From an uncultured Pleomorphomonas sp. (lineage in GTDB: Bacteria; Pseudomonadota; Alphaproteobacteria; Rhizobiales; Pleomorphomonadaceae): 44,250 nt of DNA. The notes under the pieces were generated by a model that saw only the letters and a list, made by a program, of their open reading frames with translations, had not been told where the DNA came from and made no database searches. Where the stretch lies: NCBI GenBank assembly GCA_937868725.1, contig CALMMQ010000084.1:1-44250 (forward strand), given 5' to 3'. Shown here one piece after another: positions 1-9,383 of the stretch (the first letter of the stretch is position 1; every line of letters starts with the position of its first letter). A program made the position numbers and the translations under genes.

Positions 1-59
1 TAGGTCGTGGTGTCGGCCCCGAGCGGAAACAGACCGGCGGACATCTCTTGAGCGGGCAT
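1..59 (-). CDS. Probable class I fumarate hydratase, N-terminal fragment (runs off the left edge)
   Basis: Only the first 19 codons are in the window, read leftward from an ATG at 59-57. A strong ribosome-binding site (GGAGGAAG) lies just upstream. The translation MPAQEMSAGLFPLGADTTT contains FPLGxDxT, which resembles the N-terminus of class I (iron-sulfur, FumA-type) fumarases, where an FPLGxDxTxYR-like stretch is common; this is from memory of the family, not an alignment. The reaction would be fumarate to malate. The context agrees: the divergent gene makes fumarate from aspartate and the next ones import and sense C4-dicarboxylates. With 19 residues the identification is tentative; that a gene starts here is much surer. 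Confidence 0.5.
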   Translation of the reverse strand, partial: MPAQEMSAGLFPLGADTTT

Positions 60-234
60 GCTTCTTCCTCCAGATCGATGACGCCCGGCGGCGCGAACCG
101 GCGCCCGGGCTCTGTCGGCAGGAGCACTAGCGCCGTGGCGCCGAAACGCCAAGACGGCCGCCCTCAGACAATATGACGAGCGGCCTTGGCAGCGATCTTG
201 CCGCCGTTCGCGCCGCCGTTAGGCCCCCTCCGGC

Positions 235-252
235 CATTCGGAAATCCGAACG
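235..252. promoter_or_regulatory. Upstream DctD-type activator site 1
   Basis: An 18-bp block whose core TTCGGAAATCCGAA (237-250) is a near-perfect dyad. It is the exact reverse complement of the block at 372-389. It resembles rhizobial DctD sites before dctA, which as I recall carry a GCGGAAATCCGC core. The two site centres are 137 bp apart, about 13 helical turns. Between them at 284-296 is a one-mismatch match to the IHF consensus in AT-rich DNA. The rest of 60-525 holds no gene that I can see. Confidence 0.7.
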
Positions 253-371
253 AGCCATGAGTCAGATTCTGAAAATGTATATAAAACAAGTACTTGCTGT
301 CGTTGTTTGTGCTATTGGAAATAGAATATCACGCCATTAACAACCATAAGAAGCAAAACGGCAGTGCCGAG

Positions 372-389
372 CGTTCGGATTTCCGAATG
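372..389. promoter_or_regulatory. DctD-type activator site 2, proximal to the sigma-54 promoter
   Basis: An exact inverted copy of the block at 235-252, with core TTCGGATTTCCGAA at 374-387. Its centre is about 80 bp upstream of the -24 element at 459, a usual distance for an enhancer of a sigma-54 promoter. A weak IHF-like match (two mismatches) lies at 422-434, between site and promoter. The likely ligand is the DctD-type regulator encoded at 5304-6635. Confidence 0.72.
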
Positions 390-458
390 GGTTCTGGCCG
401 ATGTGAGAAAAACTGCAGTGATTTCAGCCACTTGTCAGATGGCAAAAATAAGGCAACG

Positions 459-473
459 TGGCACGCCGCTTGC
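459..473 (+). promoter_or_regulatory. Sigma-54 (RpoN) -24/-12 promoter of aspA-dctA
   Basis: TGGCACG at 459-465, four bases, then TTGC at 470-473 matches the RpoN consensus TGGCACG-N4-TTGC at every defined base, with the required GG-N10-GC spacing. Transcription would begin near 485, giving a leader of about 40 nt before the aspA start at 526. Together with the two upstream dyads this indicates enhancer-dependent control of aspA and probably dctA. Confidence 0.9.
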
Positions 474-525
474 GGATGACAGTCTGCCCGCCTGGGGAGC
501 AGGCGGCATCTAGGGAGAGAGAAAA

Positions 526-1944
<1,419 letters not shown>

Positions 1945-1989
1945 GCCGGACGCCGATCCCGTTCAAGTCTTCATGTGTAGGACGCAAAA

Positions 1990-3288
1990 ATGCACACCAT
2001 TGAAGCTCAACCCAAGAAGTCGCGGCAGTCGACCTATATTCTCGCCGCCATGATCCTCGGCATCGTCGCCGGCTACGTCTGCAACAAGATGGCGGCGACG
2101 CCGGACGATGCCAAGTCCATCGCCAGCTACTTCGCCATGCTGACGGACATCTTCCTGCGTCTCATCAAGATGATCATCGCACCGCTGATCTTCTCGACGC
2201 TGGTATCGGGCCTTGCCAACATGGGCGACGCCAAGACGGTCGGCCGCATCGGCGGCCGGGCGCTCGGCTGGTTCATCATGGCCTCGCTCATCTCGCTGAC
2301 CATCGGCCTCATCCTGGCCAACGTGCTGCAGCCCGGCGGCAACGTCGGCATTCCCCTGCCGGACGTCCACGCCGCCGTCGACCTCAAGACGTCGTCGCTG
2401 AACCTCAAGGACTTCCTGACCCACGTCTTCCCGCGCAACATCTTCGAAGCCATGGCCGGCAACGAGATCCTGCAGATCGTCGTGTTCTCGGTGTTCTTCG
2501 GTCTGGCCCTCGGCCGCCTCAAGGACACCAAGGCCGGCGCCCTCGCCGAAGTGATCGAGAACGCCGTGCCCGTCATGCTGAAGGTGACCGGCTACGTCAT
2601 GCTGTTCGCCCCGCTCGGCGTCTTCGCCGCCATCGCCAACGTCGTCACGACGCAGGGCCTCGGCGTGCTGGTCGTCTACGGCAAGGTCATGGGCGGCTTC
2701 TACTTCGCCCTGCTGGTGCTGTGGAGCGTGCTCATCGGCCTCGCCTACCTGGTGCTGAAGCGCGAGGTGTTCCCGCTGCTGTCGGCCGTGCGCGACCCGA
2801 TGATCCTCGGCTTCTCGACGGCCTCGAGCGAGGCGGCCTATCCGCGCGTCATGGAAGCGCTGCGTCGCCTCGGCATCTCCGAGCGCGTCATCGGCTTCGT
2901 GCTGCCGCTCGGCTACTCGTTCAACCTCGACGGCTCGATGATCTACACGACCTTCGCCTCGCTGTTCGTGGCCCAGGCCTACAACATCCACCTCGACCTC
3001 TGGACCCAGATCACCATGCTGCTGGTGCTGATGGTGTCGTCCAAGGGCATCGCCGGCGTGCCGCGCTCGGCACTGGTGGTGGTCGCCGCCGTCATGCCGA
3101 TGTTCAACCTGCCGGAAGCCGGCGTGCTGCTGATCATGGGCATCGACGTCTTCCTCGACATGGGCCGTACCGCCACCAACGTGCTCGGCAACTCCATCGC
3201 CACCGCCGTGGTGGCCAAGTGGGAGAACGCCTACGACGAAGAAATCGACGACCTCGACGTCGAGGTGCCGGCCGGTGAGGCGGCCTGA
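1990..3288 (+). CDS. dctA: Dicarboxylate/amino acid:cation symporter, DctA-like (DAACS family)
   Basis: Inner-membrane secondary transporter coupling entry of C4-dicarboxylates or aspartate/glutamate to cations. The 432-residue protein has the hydrophobic pattern of the DAACS family, a serine-rich re-entrant loop (FSTASSEAAYPRVMEAL), the motif GYSFNLDGSMIY and the late motif GIDVFLDMGRTATNVLGNS. The substrate class cannot be read from the motifs: the STASSEAAYPR loop is somewhat nearer GltP-like members than classical DctA. Its position behind aspartase and before DctB/DctD argues for aspartate and succinate/fumarate/malate. GTAGGAC precedes the ATG at 1990. Probably transcribed from the aspA promoter; a palindromic element follows the stop. 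Confidence 0.88.
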   Translation: MHTIEAQPKKSRQSTYILAAMILGIVAGYVCNKMAATPDDAKSIASYFAMLTDIFLRLIKMIIAPLIFSTLVSGLANMGDAKTVGRIGGRALGWFIMASLISLTIGLILANVLQPGGNVGIPLPDVHAAVDLKTSSLNLKDFLTHVFPRNIFEAMAGNEILQIVVFSVFFGLALGRLKDTKAGALAEVIENAVPVMLKVTGYVMLFAPLGVFAAIANVVTTQGLGVLVVYGKVMGGFYFALLVLWSVLIGLAYLVLKREVFPLLSAVRDPMILGFSTASSEAAYPRVMEALRRLGISERVIGFVLPLGYSFNLDGSMIYTTFASLFVAQAYNIHLDLWTQITMLLVLMVSSKGIAGVPRSALVVVAAVMPMFNLPEAGVLLIMGIDVFLDMGRTATNVLGNSIATAVVAKWENAYDEEIDDLDVEVPAGEAA

Positions 3289-3302
3289 ACCCGACCTGGC
3301 CT

Positions 3303-3352
3303 AGAGCGTTTTCCGACCTGATGGAATCATCAGGTCGATGAGAAATCGCTCC
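3303..3352. repeat. Short palindromic intergenic element (AGAGCGTTTT type)
   Basis: The core is a perfect 10-bp stem: 3314-3323 (CGACCTGATG) pairs with 3328-3337 around the tetraloop GAAT. The outer arms AGAGCGTTTT (3303-3312) and the region up to CGCTCC (3347-3352) are a decayed continuation of the same dyad. Elements of this style, AGAGCGTTTT...palindrome...CGCTCT, recur in Hyphomicrobiales genomes in my memory. It lies 14 bp after the dctA stop and may also act as a terminator or mRNA-stabilising hairpin. I saw no second copy in the window. Confidence 0.6.
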
Positions 3353-3374
3353 AGAGTCAATAAGTTGAGCATCA

Positions 3375-3408
3375 CGGAACCCGGGGCCGGCGACGGTTGC
3401 GGGTTCCG
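3375..3408. terminator. Hairpin between dctA and dctB, possible terminator
   Basis: CGGAACCCG (3375-3383) pairs with CGGGTTCCG (3400-3408), a perfect 9-bp stem with a 16-nt loop. No U-tract follows, so a simple rho-independent terminator is not shown. With the palindrome at 3303-3352 it separates the symporter gene from the sensor gene, which probably has its own promoter in 3409-3490. Confidence 0.4.
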
Positions 3409-3499
3409 CCCGTTTCGGCGGACTGGACAAGCGGGGGCCTCAGATGTCAAGCAAGATGCCCCGACGCCGATTTGCCCTTTGGGAAGAGGCCACCGGTCC

Positions 3500-5311
3500 A
3501 TGATCCATCGTCTGGTGCTGCGCCCGTTCATTCTGCTGTTGCCGGCCATCGCCGCGCTGTCGGCCGCCCTCGGCATCGCCGGCTTCACCATCAGCCAGAA
3601 CCGCGGCATTGCCACGCTGGTCGAACTCGGCCGTCAGCGTCTCGATCTCTGCGAAACCAGCCTCGAACGCGAGATCGACAAGTACGCCTTCTTCCCCGCC
3701 ACCCTTGGCCTTGAACGCGACGTCGTCGATCTCCTCGTCAACGGCGGCGAGGACAAGGCCGCCGCCATCAACCTCTACCTCGAACAGCTCAATCAGCGCG
3801 CTGGCACGCTGTCGATCTACGTGCTCGACGTCAGCGGCCGTGTCGTCGCCGCCAGCAATTGGAATCAGTCCGACAGCTTCGTCGGCGAGGACCTGTCCTA
3901 CCGGCCGTACTTCGGCGACGCCATGGCCGGCCATACCGGCCGCTTCTTCGGCATTGGCACGACGCGCGGCGAACCGGGCTATTACCTGTCGTCGCCGGTG
4001 CTGGTCGGCGGCCGGCCGCTCGGTGTGGCGGTGGTCAAGGTCAGTCTGGAACAGCTCGAGCAGTCTTGGTCGACCGTCGAGGCGCCGGTGCTGGTCAGCG
4101 ACGAGAACGACGTCGTCATCCTCGCCTCCGTCCCGTCGTGGAAGTTCACGGCCCTGCGGCCGCTGGCCCCGCCGGTGCGCCAGGAGCTCGCCGCCTCGCT
4201 GCGCTACAACGCCCGGCCGTTGCCACCGCTCGGCGCCGACGAGGTGCGCAAGGTCGGGGCGGGCGCGACCTCGATCATCGAACTGGCTCGGCCGACGGCC
4301 GAGGCCTCGGCGCAGCCCTTCCCCGTCTCGGGCCTGTTCCTGGCCCAGTCCGAACCGCTGCGCGGCACCGGCTGGCGCCTTACCGTGCTGTCGCCGTTCG
4401 GCGACGTCGGCACCATGGCCTGGATGAGCGCCGGCCTAGCCGCCATCGCCGGTGCCTGCCTGATTCTGCTTACCGTGGCGCTGATCCAGCGCCGCTCGCG
4501 CATCCGCGACCGGTTGCGGGCCCGCGAGGCGCTGCAGCGGGCGCACGACGACCTGGAACGCAAGGTCGAGGAGCGGACCGAAACGCTCAAGGCCGCCCAG
4601 GCCGAACTCATCCACGCCGGCAAGCTCGCCGTCATCGGCCAGATGTCGGCCGGTCTCGCCCATGAGCTCAACCAGCCGCTCGCCGCCCTGCACACCCTGT
4701 CCGACAACGCCGTCAAGTTCATGCAGCGCGGCGACCTCGGGGAAGCCGAGAGCAATCTGGGGCTGATCTCCGAGCTGGTGACCCACATGGGCACGCTGAC
4801 CTCGCAGCTCAAGTCGTTCGCCCGCAAGTCGTCCGGCGTGCCGCGGCCGGTGCCGGTGCGCCGCGCCATGGAGAACGCCTTGTTCATCCTCGATCGCCGG
4901 GTGTCGCGCCTGCCGGCCCGGCCGGCCATCGCCGTCGCCCCCGACGGTCTCGCCGTGCTTTGCGACGCCAACCGTCTCGAACAGGTGCTGATCAACCTGA
5001 TCGGCAACGCCCTCGACGCCCTCGAGGGTGTCGACAGTCCCCGCCTGGGTCTCGCGGCCAGCCTCGACGGTCAACGCGTGCGCGTCGAGGTGCGCGACAA
5101 CGGGCCGGGACTGGCGGCAACGGTGCGCGAGCGGCTGTTCGAACCGTTCTTCACCACCAAGGAGTCCGGGGGCGGTCTTGGCCTCGGGCTGGCCATCTCG
5201 GCCGGCATTGCCCGCGAGTTTGGTGGTACGCTCACCGCCGCCAATCACCCCGACGGCGGCGCCGTCTTCACCCTCGATCTCGCCGTCGCCCCGGAGACCG
5301 CCGATGCCTGA
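3500..5311 (+). CDS. dctB: C4-dicarboxylate sensor histidine kinase, DctB-like
   Basis: Membrane sensor that phosphorylates the DctD partner encoded next. From ATG 3500 the protein has 603 residues, the usual DctB length. A start at 3338 in the same frame would add 54 low-quality residues, while 3500 has GAAGAGG upstream. Layout: membrane segment about 9-30; periplasmic double-Cache-type sensor about 31-305 with the DctB-like patch GEDLSYRPYFGDAMAG; second membrane segment about 309-330; coiled coil about 335-375; H-box AHELNQPLAAL with phospho-accepting His388; then the N, G1 (DNGPGL) and G2 (GGGLGLGLAIS) boxes of the ATPase domain. Its stop overlaps the dctD start by 8 nt. The ligand, presumably succinate, fumarate, malate or aspartate, is inferred from context. 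Confidence 0.9.
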   Translation: MIHRLVLRPFILLLPAIAALSAALGIAGFTISQNRGIATLVELGRQRLDLCETSLEREIDKYAFFPATLGLERDVVDLLVNGGEDKAAAINLYLEQLNQRAGTLSIYVLDVSGRVVAASNWNQSDSFVGEDLSYRPYFGDAMAGHTGRFFGIGTTRGEPGYYLSSPVLVGGRPLGVAVVKVSLEQLEQSWSTVEAPVLVSDENDVVILASVPSWKFTALRPLAPPVRQELAASLRYNARPLPPLGADEVRKVGAGATSIIELARPTAEASAQPFPVSGLFLAQSEPLRGTGWRLTVLSPFGDVGTMAWMSAGLAAIAGACLILLTVALIQRRSRIRDRLRAREALQRAHDDLERKVEERTETLKAAQAELIHAGKLAVIGQMSAGLAHELNQPLAALHTLSDNAVKFMQRGDLGEAESNLGLISELVTHMGTLTSQLKSFARKSSGVPRPVPVRRAMENALFILDRRVSRLPARPAIAVAPDGLAVLCDANRLEQVLINLIGNALDALEGVDSPRLGLAASLDGQRVRVEVRDNGPGLAATVRERLFEPFFTTKESGGGLGLGLAISAGIAREFGGTLTAANHPDGGAVFTLDLAVAPETADA

Positions 5312-6635
5312 CGCGCTCAAGGTCCTCATCATTGAGGATGATCCCAACGTCCGGCGCGGCTGCCAGCAGGCGCTGGTGCTCGACGGCATTGCCGCCGACG
5401 CCGTCGACAGCGCCGAGATGGGCTGGCGCTACGTCACCGATAATCTGCCGGCGGTGGTCATCTCCGACATCCGTCTGCCGGGCATGGACGGCATGGCGCT
5501 GATGGCCCGCATCCACGCCCTCGACGCCGACCTGCCGGTGGTGCTGATGACCGGCCACGGCGACATTTCGCTGGCCGTGCAGGCGATGAAGGACGGCGCT
5601 CACGATTTCGTCGAGAAGCCGTTCTCCTCGGCCCATTTCGTCGAGGTGGCGCGCCGCGCCCTCGACAAACGCCGCCTGGTGCTGGAGGTGCGGACGCTGC
5701 GCCAGCAGCTGGCCGACAACCAGGGTCTCGAAGTGCGCATCATCGGCAAGTCGTCGCCGATCCAGCTGGTGCGCCGCCGCATCGCCGATCTCGCCGCCGC
5801 CCAGGCCGACGTGCTGATCTCCGGCGAGACCGGCACCGGCAAGGAACTGGTCGCCCATTGCCTGCACGACCTCAGCCCGCGCCGGCAGGGCAACTTCGTT
5901 GCCATCAACTGCGGCGGCATGCCGGAAAACCTCATCGACAGCGAGCTGTTCGGTCACGAGGTCGGCGCCTTCACTGGCGCCGCCAAGAAGCGCATCGGCA
6001 AGATCGAGCATGCCAGCGGCGGTACGCTGTTCCTCGACGAGATCGAGAGCATGCCGATGTCCATGCAGGTCAAGCTGCTGCGCGTGCTGCAGGAACGGAC
6101 GCTGGAACGGCTCGGCTCCAATCAGCAGATCGAGGTCAACTGCCGCATCATCGCCGCCACCAAGAGCGACCTGCGCGAGATGGCCGATCGCGGCTTGTTC
6201 CGCGCCGATCTCTACTACCGTCTCAACGTGGCGACGCTGCGCCTGCCGCCCCTGCGCGAACGGCGCGACGACATCGGCCTGCTGTTCGAGCACTTCGCCC
6301 TGCTCGCCGCCTCCCGCTACGGCCGGCCGGCGCCCCACTTCGACAGCGAGCGGCTCAAGGCGCTGATGGTATGCGAGTGGCCCGGCAACGTGCGCGAACT
6401 CAGGAATGCCGCCGATCGCTGGGTTCTCGGCGACACCGAAGGGCTGCCGCTCGACGGGCCGGACGCCGCCAGCCGGCGTCCGCTGGCCGAAACCATGGAA
6501 GCCTTCGAGCGCACGCTGATCGCCGAGGCGCTGAGGCGTAACGGCATGAGCCTCGCCCGCACCGCCGAGGACCTCAAGACCGCCAAGACGACGCTGCACG
6601 ACAAGATCCGCAAGTACGGCCTGACGGTGCGCTGA
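5304..6635 (+). CDS. dctD: Sigma-54-dependent response regulator, DctD-like
   Basis: Enhancer-binding activator of RpoN promoters. The 443-residue protein has an N-terminal receiver (acidic pocket E11-D13, phospho-acceptor D55, K105), an AAA+ domain with Walker A GETGTGKE (174-181), the sigma-54-contacting loop GAFTGA (221-226) and Walker B TLFLDEIE (241-248), and a Fis-type helix-turn-helix near 415-440 (DLKTAKTTLHDKIRKYG). The ATG at 5304 lies inside the last codons of dctB, suggesting translational coupling. A longer in-frame extension back to 5028 is only the overlap with dctB. The probable targets are the inverted operators at 235-252 and 372-389 and the promoter at 459-473. The gene ends 10 bp from the convergent decarboxylase gene. 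Confidence 0.92.
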   Translation: MPDALKVLIIEDDPNVRRGCQQALVLDGIAADAVDSAEMGWRYVTDNLPAVVISDIRLPGMDGMALMARIHALDADLPVVLMTGHGDISLAVQAMKDGAHDFVEKPFSSAHFVEVARRALDKRRLVLEVRTLRQQLADNQGLEVRIIGKSSPIQLVRRRIADLAAAQADVLISGETGTGKELVAHCLHDLSPRRQGNFVAINCGGMPENLIDSELFGHEVGAFTGAAKKRIGKIEHASGGTLFLDEIESMPMSMQVKLLRVLQERTLERLGSNQQIEVNCRIIAATKSDLREMADRGLFRADLYYRLNVATLRLPPLRERRDDIGLLFEHFALLAASRYGRPAPHFDSERLKALMVCEWPGNVRELRNAADRWVLGDTEGLPLDGPDAASRRPLAETMEAFERTLIAEALRRNGMSLARTAEDLKTAKTTLHDKIRKYGLTVR

Positions 6636-6645
6636 CGGTCCGGCC

Positions 6646-7614
6646 TCACCCCGTGACCAGCGCCCGGAAGTAGGCGATGGTTCGGCTCAGTCCCTCGCGC
6701 AGCTGGACGCGCGGTTCCCAGCCGATGGTCGCCCGGGCCAGCGAGATGTCCGGCCGGCGCTGCTTGGGATCGTCGGAGGGCAGCGGCCGATACTCGATCT
6801 GCGAGCGCGAGCCGGTCAGCTCGATGACCAGTTCGGCCAGTTCGCGGATGGTGAACTCGCCGGGATTGCCGAGATTCATCGGGCCGGTGAAGTCGTCGGG
6901 CGTGTCGTGGGTGAAGCGCAGGATGGCCTCGACGAGATCGTCGACGTAGCAGAACGATCGCGTCTGGCTGCCGTCGCCGAACAGGGTGATTGGCTCGCCC
7001 TTGAGCGCCTGGACGATGAAGTTCGACACCACGCGGCCATCGTTGGGGTGCATGCGCGGGCCGTAGGTATTGAAGATGCGCGCCACCTTGATGCGGACGC
7101 CGTTCTGGCGGTTGTAGTCGAAGCACAGCGTTTCGGCGCAGCGCTTGCCCTCGTCGTAACAGGCGCGCAGGCCGATGGGATTGACGTTGCCCCAGTAGCC
7201 CTCGACCTGGGGATGGACGGCCGGGTCGCCGTACACTTCGCTGGTCGAAGCCTGGAAGAACTTGGCCTTGGTGCGCTTGGCCAGGCCCAGCATGTTGATG
7301 GCCCCATGCACCGACGTCTTGGTCGTCTGCACCGGGTCGAATTGGTAGTGCACGGGCGAGGCCGGGCAGGCGAGGTTGAAAATCTCGTCGACCTCGACGT
7401 AGAGCGGGAAGGTAACGTCGTGGCGCATCACCTCGAGCATCGGGTGGTCGAGCAGGTGGGCGATGTTGCGCCGCGTGCCGGTGAAGTAGTTGTCGACGCA
7501 AACCACCTCATTGCCTTCGGCCAGCAGCCGCTCGACCAGGAAGGAGCCGATGAAGCCGGCGCCGCCGGTGACCAGCACCCGGCGCGGATTGTCGAACGAT
7601 GTCGTCTGCTGCAC
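6646..7614 (-). CDS. UDP-glucuronic acid decarboxylase (UDP-xylose synthase type)
   Basis: Extended short-chain dehydrogenase that oxidises and decarboxylates UDP-glucuronate, giving UDP-xylose (or the 4-keto pentose). It has TGGAGFIG for NAD binding (16-23), the catalytic set STSE (123-126), Tyr153 and Lys157 (YDEGK), and family blocks [34 protein letters not shown] and [17 protein letters not shown] chose GTG at 7614, nine bases after GGAGG, giving 322 residues. ATG codons at 7638 and 7635 are in frame, but the second lies only three codons before that ribosome-binding site and neither has a good one of its own. Divergent from mtnA. In an exopolysaccharide locus it points to a xylose-containing polymer, which is inference. 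Confidence 0.88.
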   Translation of the reverse strand: MQQTTSFDNPRRVLVTGGAGFIGSFLVERLLAEGNEVVCVDNYFTGTRRNIAHLLDHPMLEVMRHDVTFPLYVEVDEIFNLACPASPVHYQFDPVQTTKTSVHGAINMLGLAKRTKAKFFQASTSEVYGDPAVHPQVEGYWGNVNPIGLRACYDEGKRCAETLCFDYNRQNGVRIKVARIFNTYGPRMHPNDGRVVSNFIVQALKGEPITLFGDGSQTRSFCYVDDLVEAILRFTHDTPDDFTGPMNLGNPGEFTIRELAELVIELTGSRSQIEYRPLPSDDPKQRRPDISLARATIGWEPRVQLREGLSRTIAYFRALVTG

Positions 7615-7758
7615 GATGGCTTTCCTCCGAGGCATCATCGAACCGGAGCGAGGACCTTGAGGACGATGCCGTCTGAGCAATAGCTTGGAGCGCCGATTCG
7701 GTTCAACGACCTCGAACGGCTGGACGGCATGCCCCGGCGAGGGCAAGGGGGAGACGAC

Positions 7759-8856
7759 ATGAAGATCAACGGCACGGCCATGCGCACCATCTGGCTCGGC
7801 GCCGACGGCGTCGCCGTCGAGGTCATCGACCAGACGCGGCTGCCGTTCGAGGTGGCGACGGTGACGCTGCGGTCGTGGCGCGAGGCGGCGGCCGCCATCG
7901 CCGACATGGTGGTGCGCGGCGCGCCGCTGATCGGCGCCGTCGGCGCCTATGGCCTCGCTCTGGCCATGGCCGAAGCGCCCGACGACGCCCACCTCGCCGC
8001 CGCCCACGCCGGCCTGCTGGCGACACGGCCGACGGCGGTCAATCTCGCCTGGGCGCTCGACGATGTGTGTCGGCGCCTTGCCGGCCTGTCCCCCGCCGAC
8101 CGCGCCGCCGTCGCCTACGCCCGCGCCGCCGCGATCTGCGACGAGGACGTTGCCAGTTGCGAGGCGATCGGCCGCCACGGCCTCGCCGTCATCCGCCGGC
8201 TCTGGGAGGAGAAGGGCCGGCCGGACCGCTTCAACGTCCTCACCCATTGCAACGCCGGCTGGCTGGCCTGCATCGACTGGGGCACGGCGCTGTCGCCCGT
8301 CTACATGGCCCACGCGGCCGGCATTCCCGTCCACGTCTGGGTCGACGAGACGCGGCCGCGCAATCAGGGGGCCAGCCTCACCGCCTTCGAGCTCGGCCAG
8401 CACGGCGTTGCCCACACGGTGATCGCCGACAACGTCGGTGGTCATCTCATGCAGCACGGGCTGGTCGACATGGTCATCGTCGGCAGCGACCGCACCACCG
8501 CCGCCGGTGACGTCTGCAACAAGATCGGCACCTACCTCAAGGCCCTGGCCGCCCACGACAACGGCGTGCCGTTCTACGTCGCGCTGCCGTTCTCCACCAT
8601 CGACTGGACGCTGTCCGACGGTGTCGGGGAGATCCCCATCGAGGAGCGCGACGGCCGCGAACTCAGTCACCTGCGCGGTCGCGCCGCCGACGGCCGTCTC
8701 CTGACCGTCGACATCCTGCCGCCGGGCAGTCGGGCCGCCAACTACGGCTTTGACGTCACGCCGGCCCGGCTCGTCACCGGCCTCATCACCGAGCGCGGCA
8801 TCACCGAGGCCAGCCGCGAGGGTTTGCGGCGCCTCTATCCCGAGACAGCGCGCTGA
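7759..8856 (+). CDS. mtnA: 5-methylthioribose-1-phosphate isomerase
   Basis: Interconverts 5-methylthioribose-1-phosphate and 5-methylthioribulose-1-phosphate in salvage of methylthioadenosine. The 365-residue protein contains [13 protein letters not shown] (53-65), the catalytic cysteine in LTHCNAG (Cys164) and the catalytic aspartate in [19 protein letters not shown] (Asp244); both match the Cys/Asp pair of characterised MtnA enzymes. The distinction from eIF2B-type proteins is supported by these residues. Start 7759 follows AAGGGGGAGA; a start at 7729 is in frame but less well placed. The deaminase gene follows after 26 bp on the same strand. No other methionine-salvage gene is visible in the window, so the downstream route cannot be deduced. 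Confidence 0.92.
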   Translation: MKINGTAMRTIWLGADGVAVEVIDQTRLPFEVATVTLRSWREAAAAIADMVVRGAPLIGAVGAYGLALAMAEAPDDAHLAAAHAGLLATRPTAVNLAWALDDVCRRLAGLSPADRAAVAYARAAAICDEDVASCEAIGRHGLAVIRRLWEEKGRPDRFNVLTHCNAGWLACIDWGTALSPVYMAHAAGIPVHVWVDETRPRNQGASLTAFELGQHGVAHTVIADNVGGHLMQHGLVDMVIVGSDRTTAAGDVCNKIGTYLKALAAHDNGVPFYVALPFSTIDWTLSDGVGEIPIEERDGRELSHLRGRAADGRLLTVDILPPGSRAANYGFDVTPARLVTGLITERGITEASREGLRRLYPETAR

Positions 8857-8882
8857 AGCGCCCACCGCCCGCAGGAGCTGCC

Positions 8883-9371
8883 ATGCCGCTGCCAGACCTC
8901 GATCACGCCGCCTATCTCCGTCGGGCCTTCGCCGTCGCCGCCCGCGCCGCCGCGGCCGGCAGTCACCCCTTCGGCGCCATCCTGGTCGATGCCGCCGGCG
9001 CGGTGGTGATGGAGCAGGGCAACGCCTATCTGCCCGATCACGACATGACCGGTCACGCCGAGCGCGTCCTGGCCAGCCGCGCTTCGCAGCGCTTCCGGCC
9101 CGCCGAGCTCGCCGATGCCACGCTCTACACCTCGGCCGAACCCTGCGCCATGTGCGCCGGCGCCGCCTATTGGGCCGGCATCGGCCGCATCGTCTACGGC
9201 CTGTCGGAGGCGACGCTCAAGACCATCACCGGCAACCACCCGGAGAACCCGACGCTCGATCTGCCGTGCCGGCAGGTGCTGGCCAGCGGCCAGCGGCCGG
9301 TCGAGGTGATCGGTCCGCTTCTGGAGGAGGAAGCGGCGGCGCCGCATCGGGCCTTCTGGGCCGGCCGCTGA
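8883..9371 (+). CDS. Nucleoside/base deaminase of the cytidine deaminase fold
   Basis: Zinc-dependent hydrolytic deaminase of 162 residues. The zinc site is clear: His58 and proton-shuttling Glu60 in GHAE, and PCAMC with Cys88 and Cys91. Sequence style and length are nearest to guanine-deaminase-like and nucleoside-deaminase members ([19 protein letters not shown]) rather than tRNA adenosine deaminase, though this was judged by eye. Substrate unknown. The ribosome-binding site CAGGAG precedes the ATG. It follows mtnA by 26 bp and is probably co-transcribed, so a purine or methylthioadenosine-salvage role is possible but unproven. The gene ends 12 bp from the convergent GH16 gene. Confidence 0.8.
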   Translation: MPLPDLDHAAYLRRAFAVAARAAAAGSHPFGAILVDAAGAVVMEQGNAYLPDHDMTGHAERVLASRASQRFRPAELADATLYTSAEPCAMCAGAAYWAGIGRIVYGLSEATLKTITGNHPENPTLDLPCRQVLASGQRPVEVIGPLLEEEAAAPHRAFWAGR

Positions 9372-9383
9372 GCGGCGGCGTCG

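Noticed and set aside
187-201. A second sigma-54-like match, TGGCAG-N5-TTGC, on the plus strand
   Set aside because: It lies upstream of both activator sites and about 325 bp from the nearest gene on that strand, and deviates in the -24 element; chance is likelier.
352-369. A possible sigma-54 promoter for the leftward fumarase-like gene
   Set aside because: The CGGCAC and TTGC elements on the minus strand are two bases too far apart; GG-GC spacing is strict.
294-479. A 61-codon open frame before aspA
   Set aside because: It runs through the second DctD-type site and the sigma-54 promoter, has no ribosome-binding site and no recognisable sequence.
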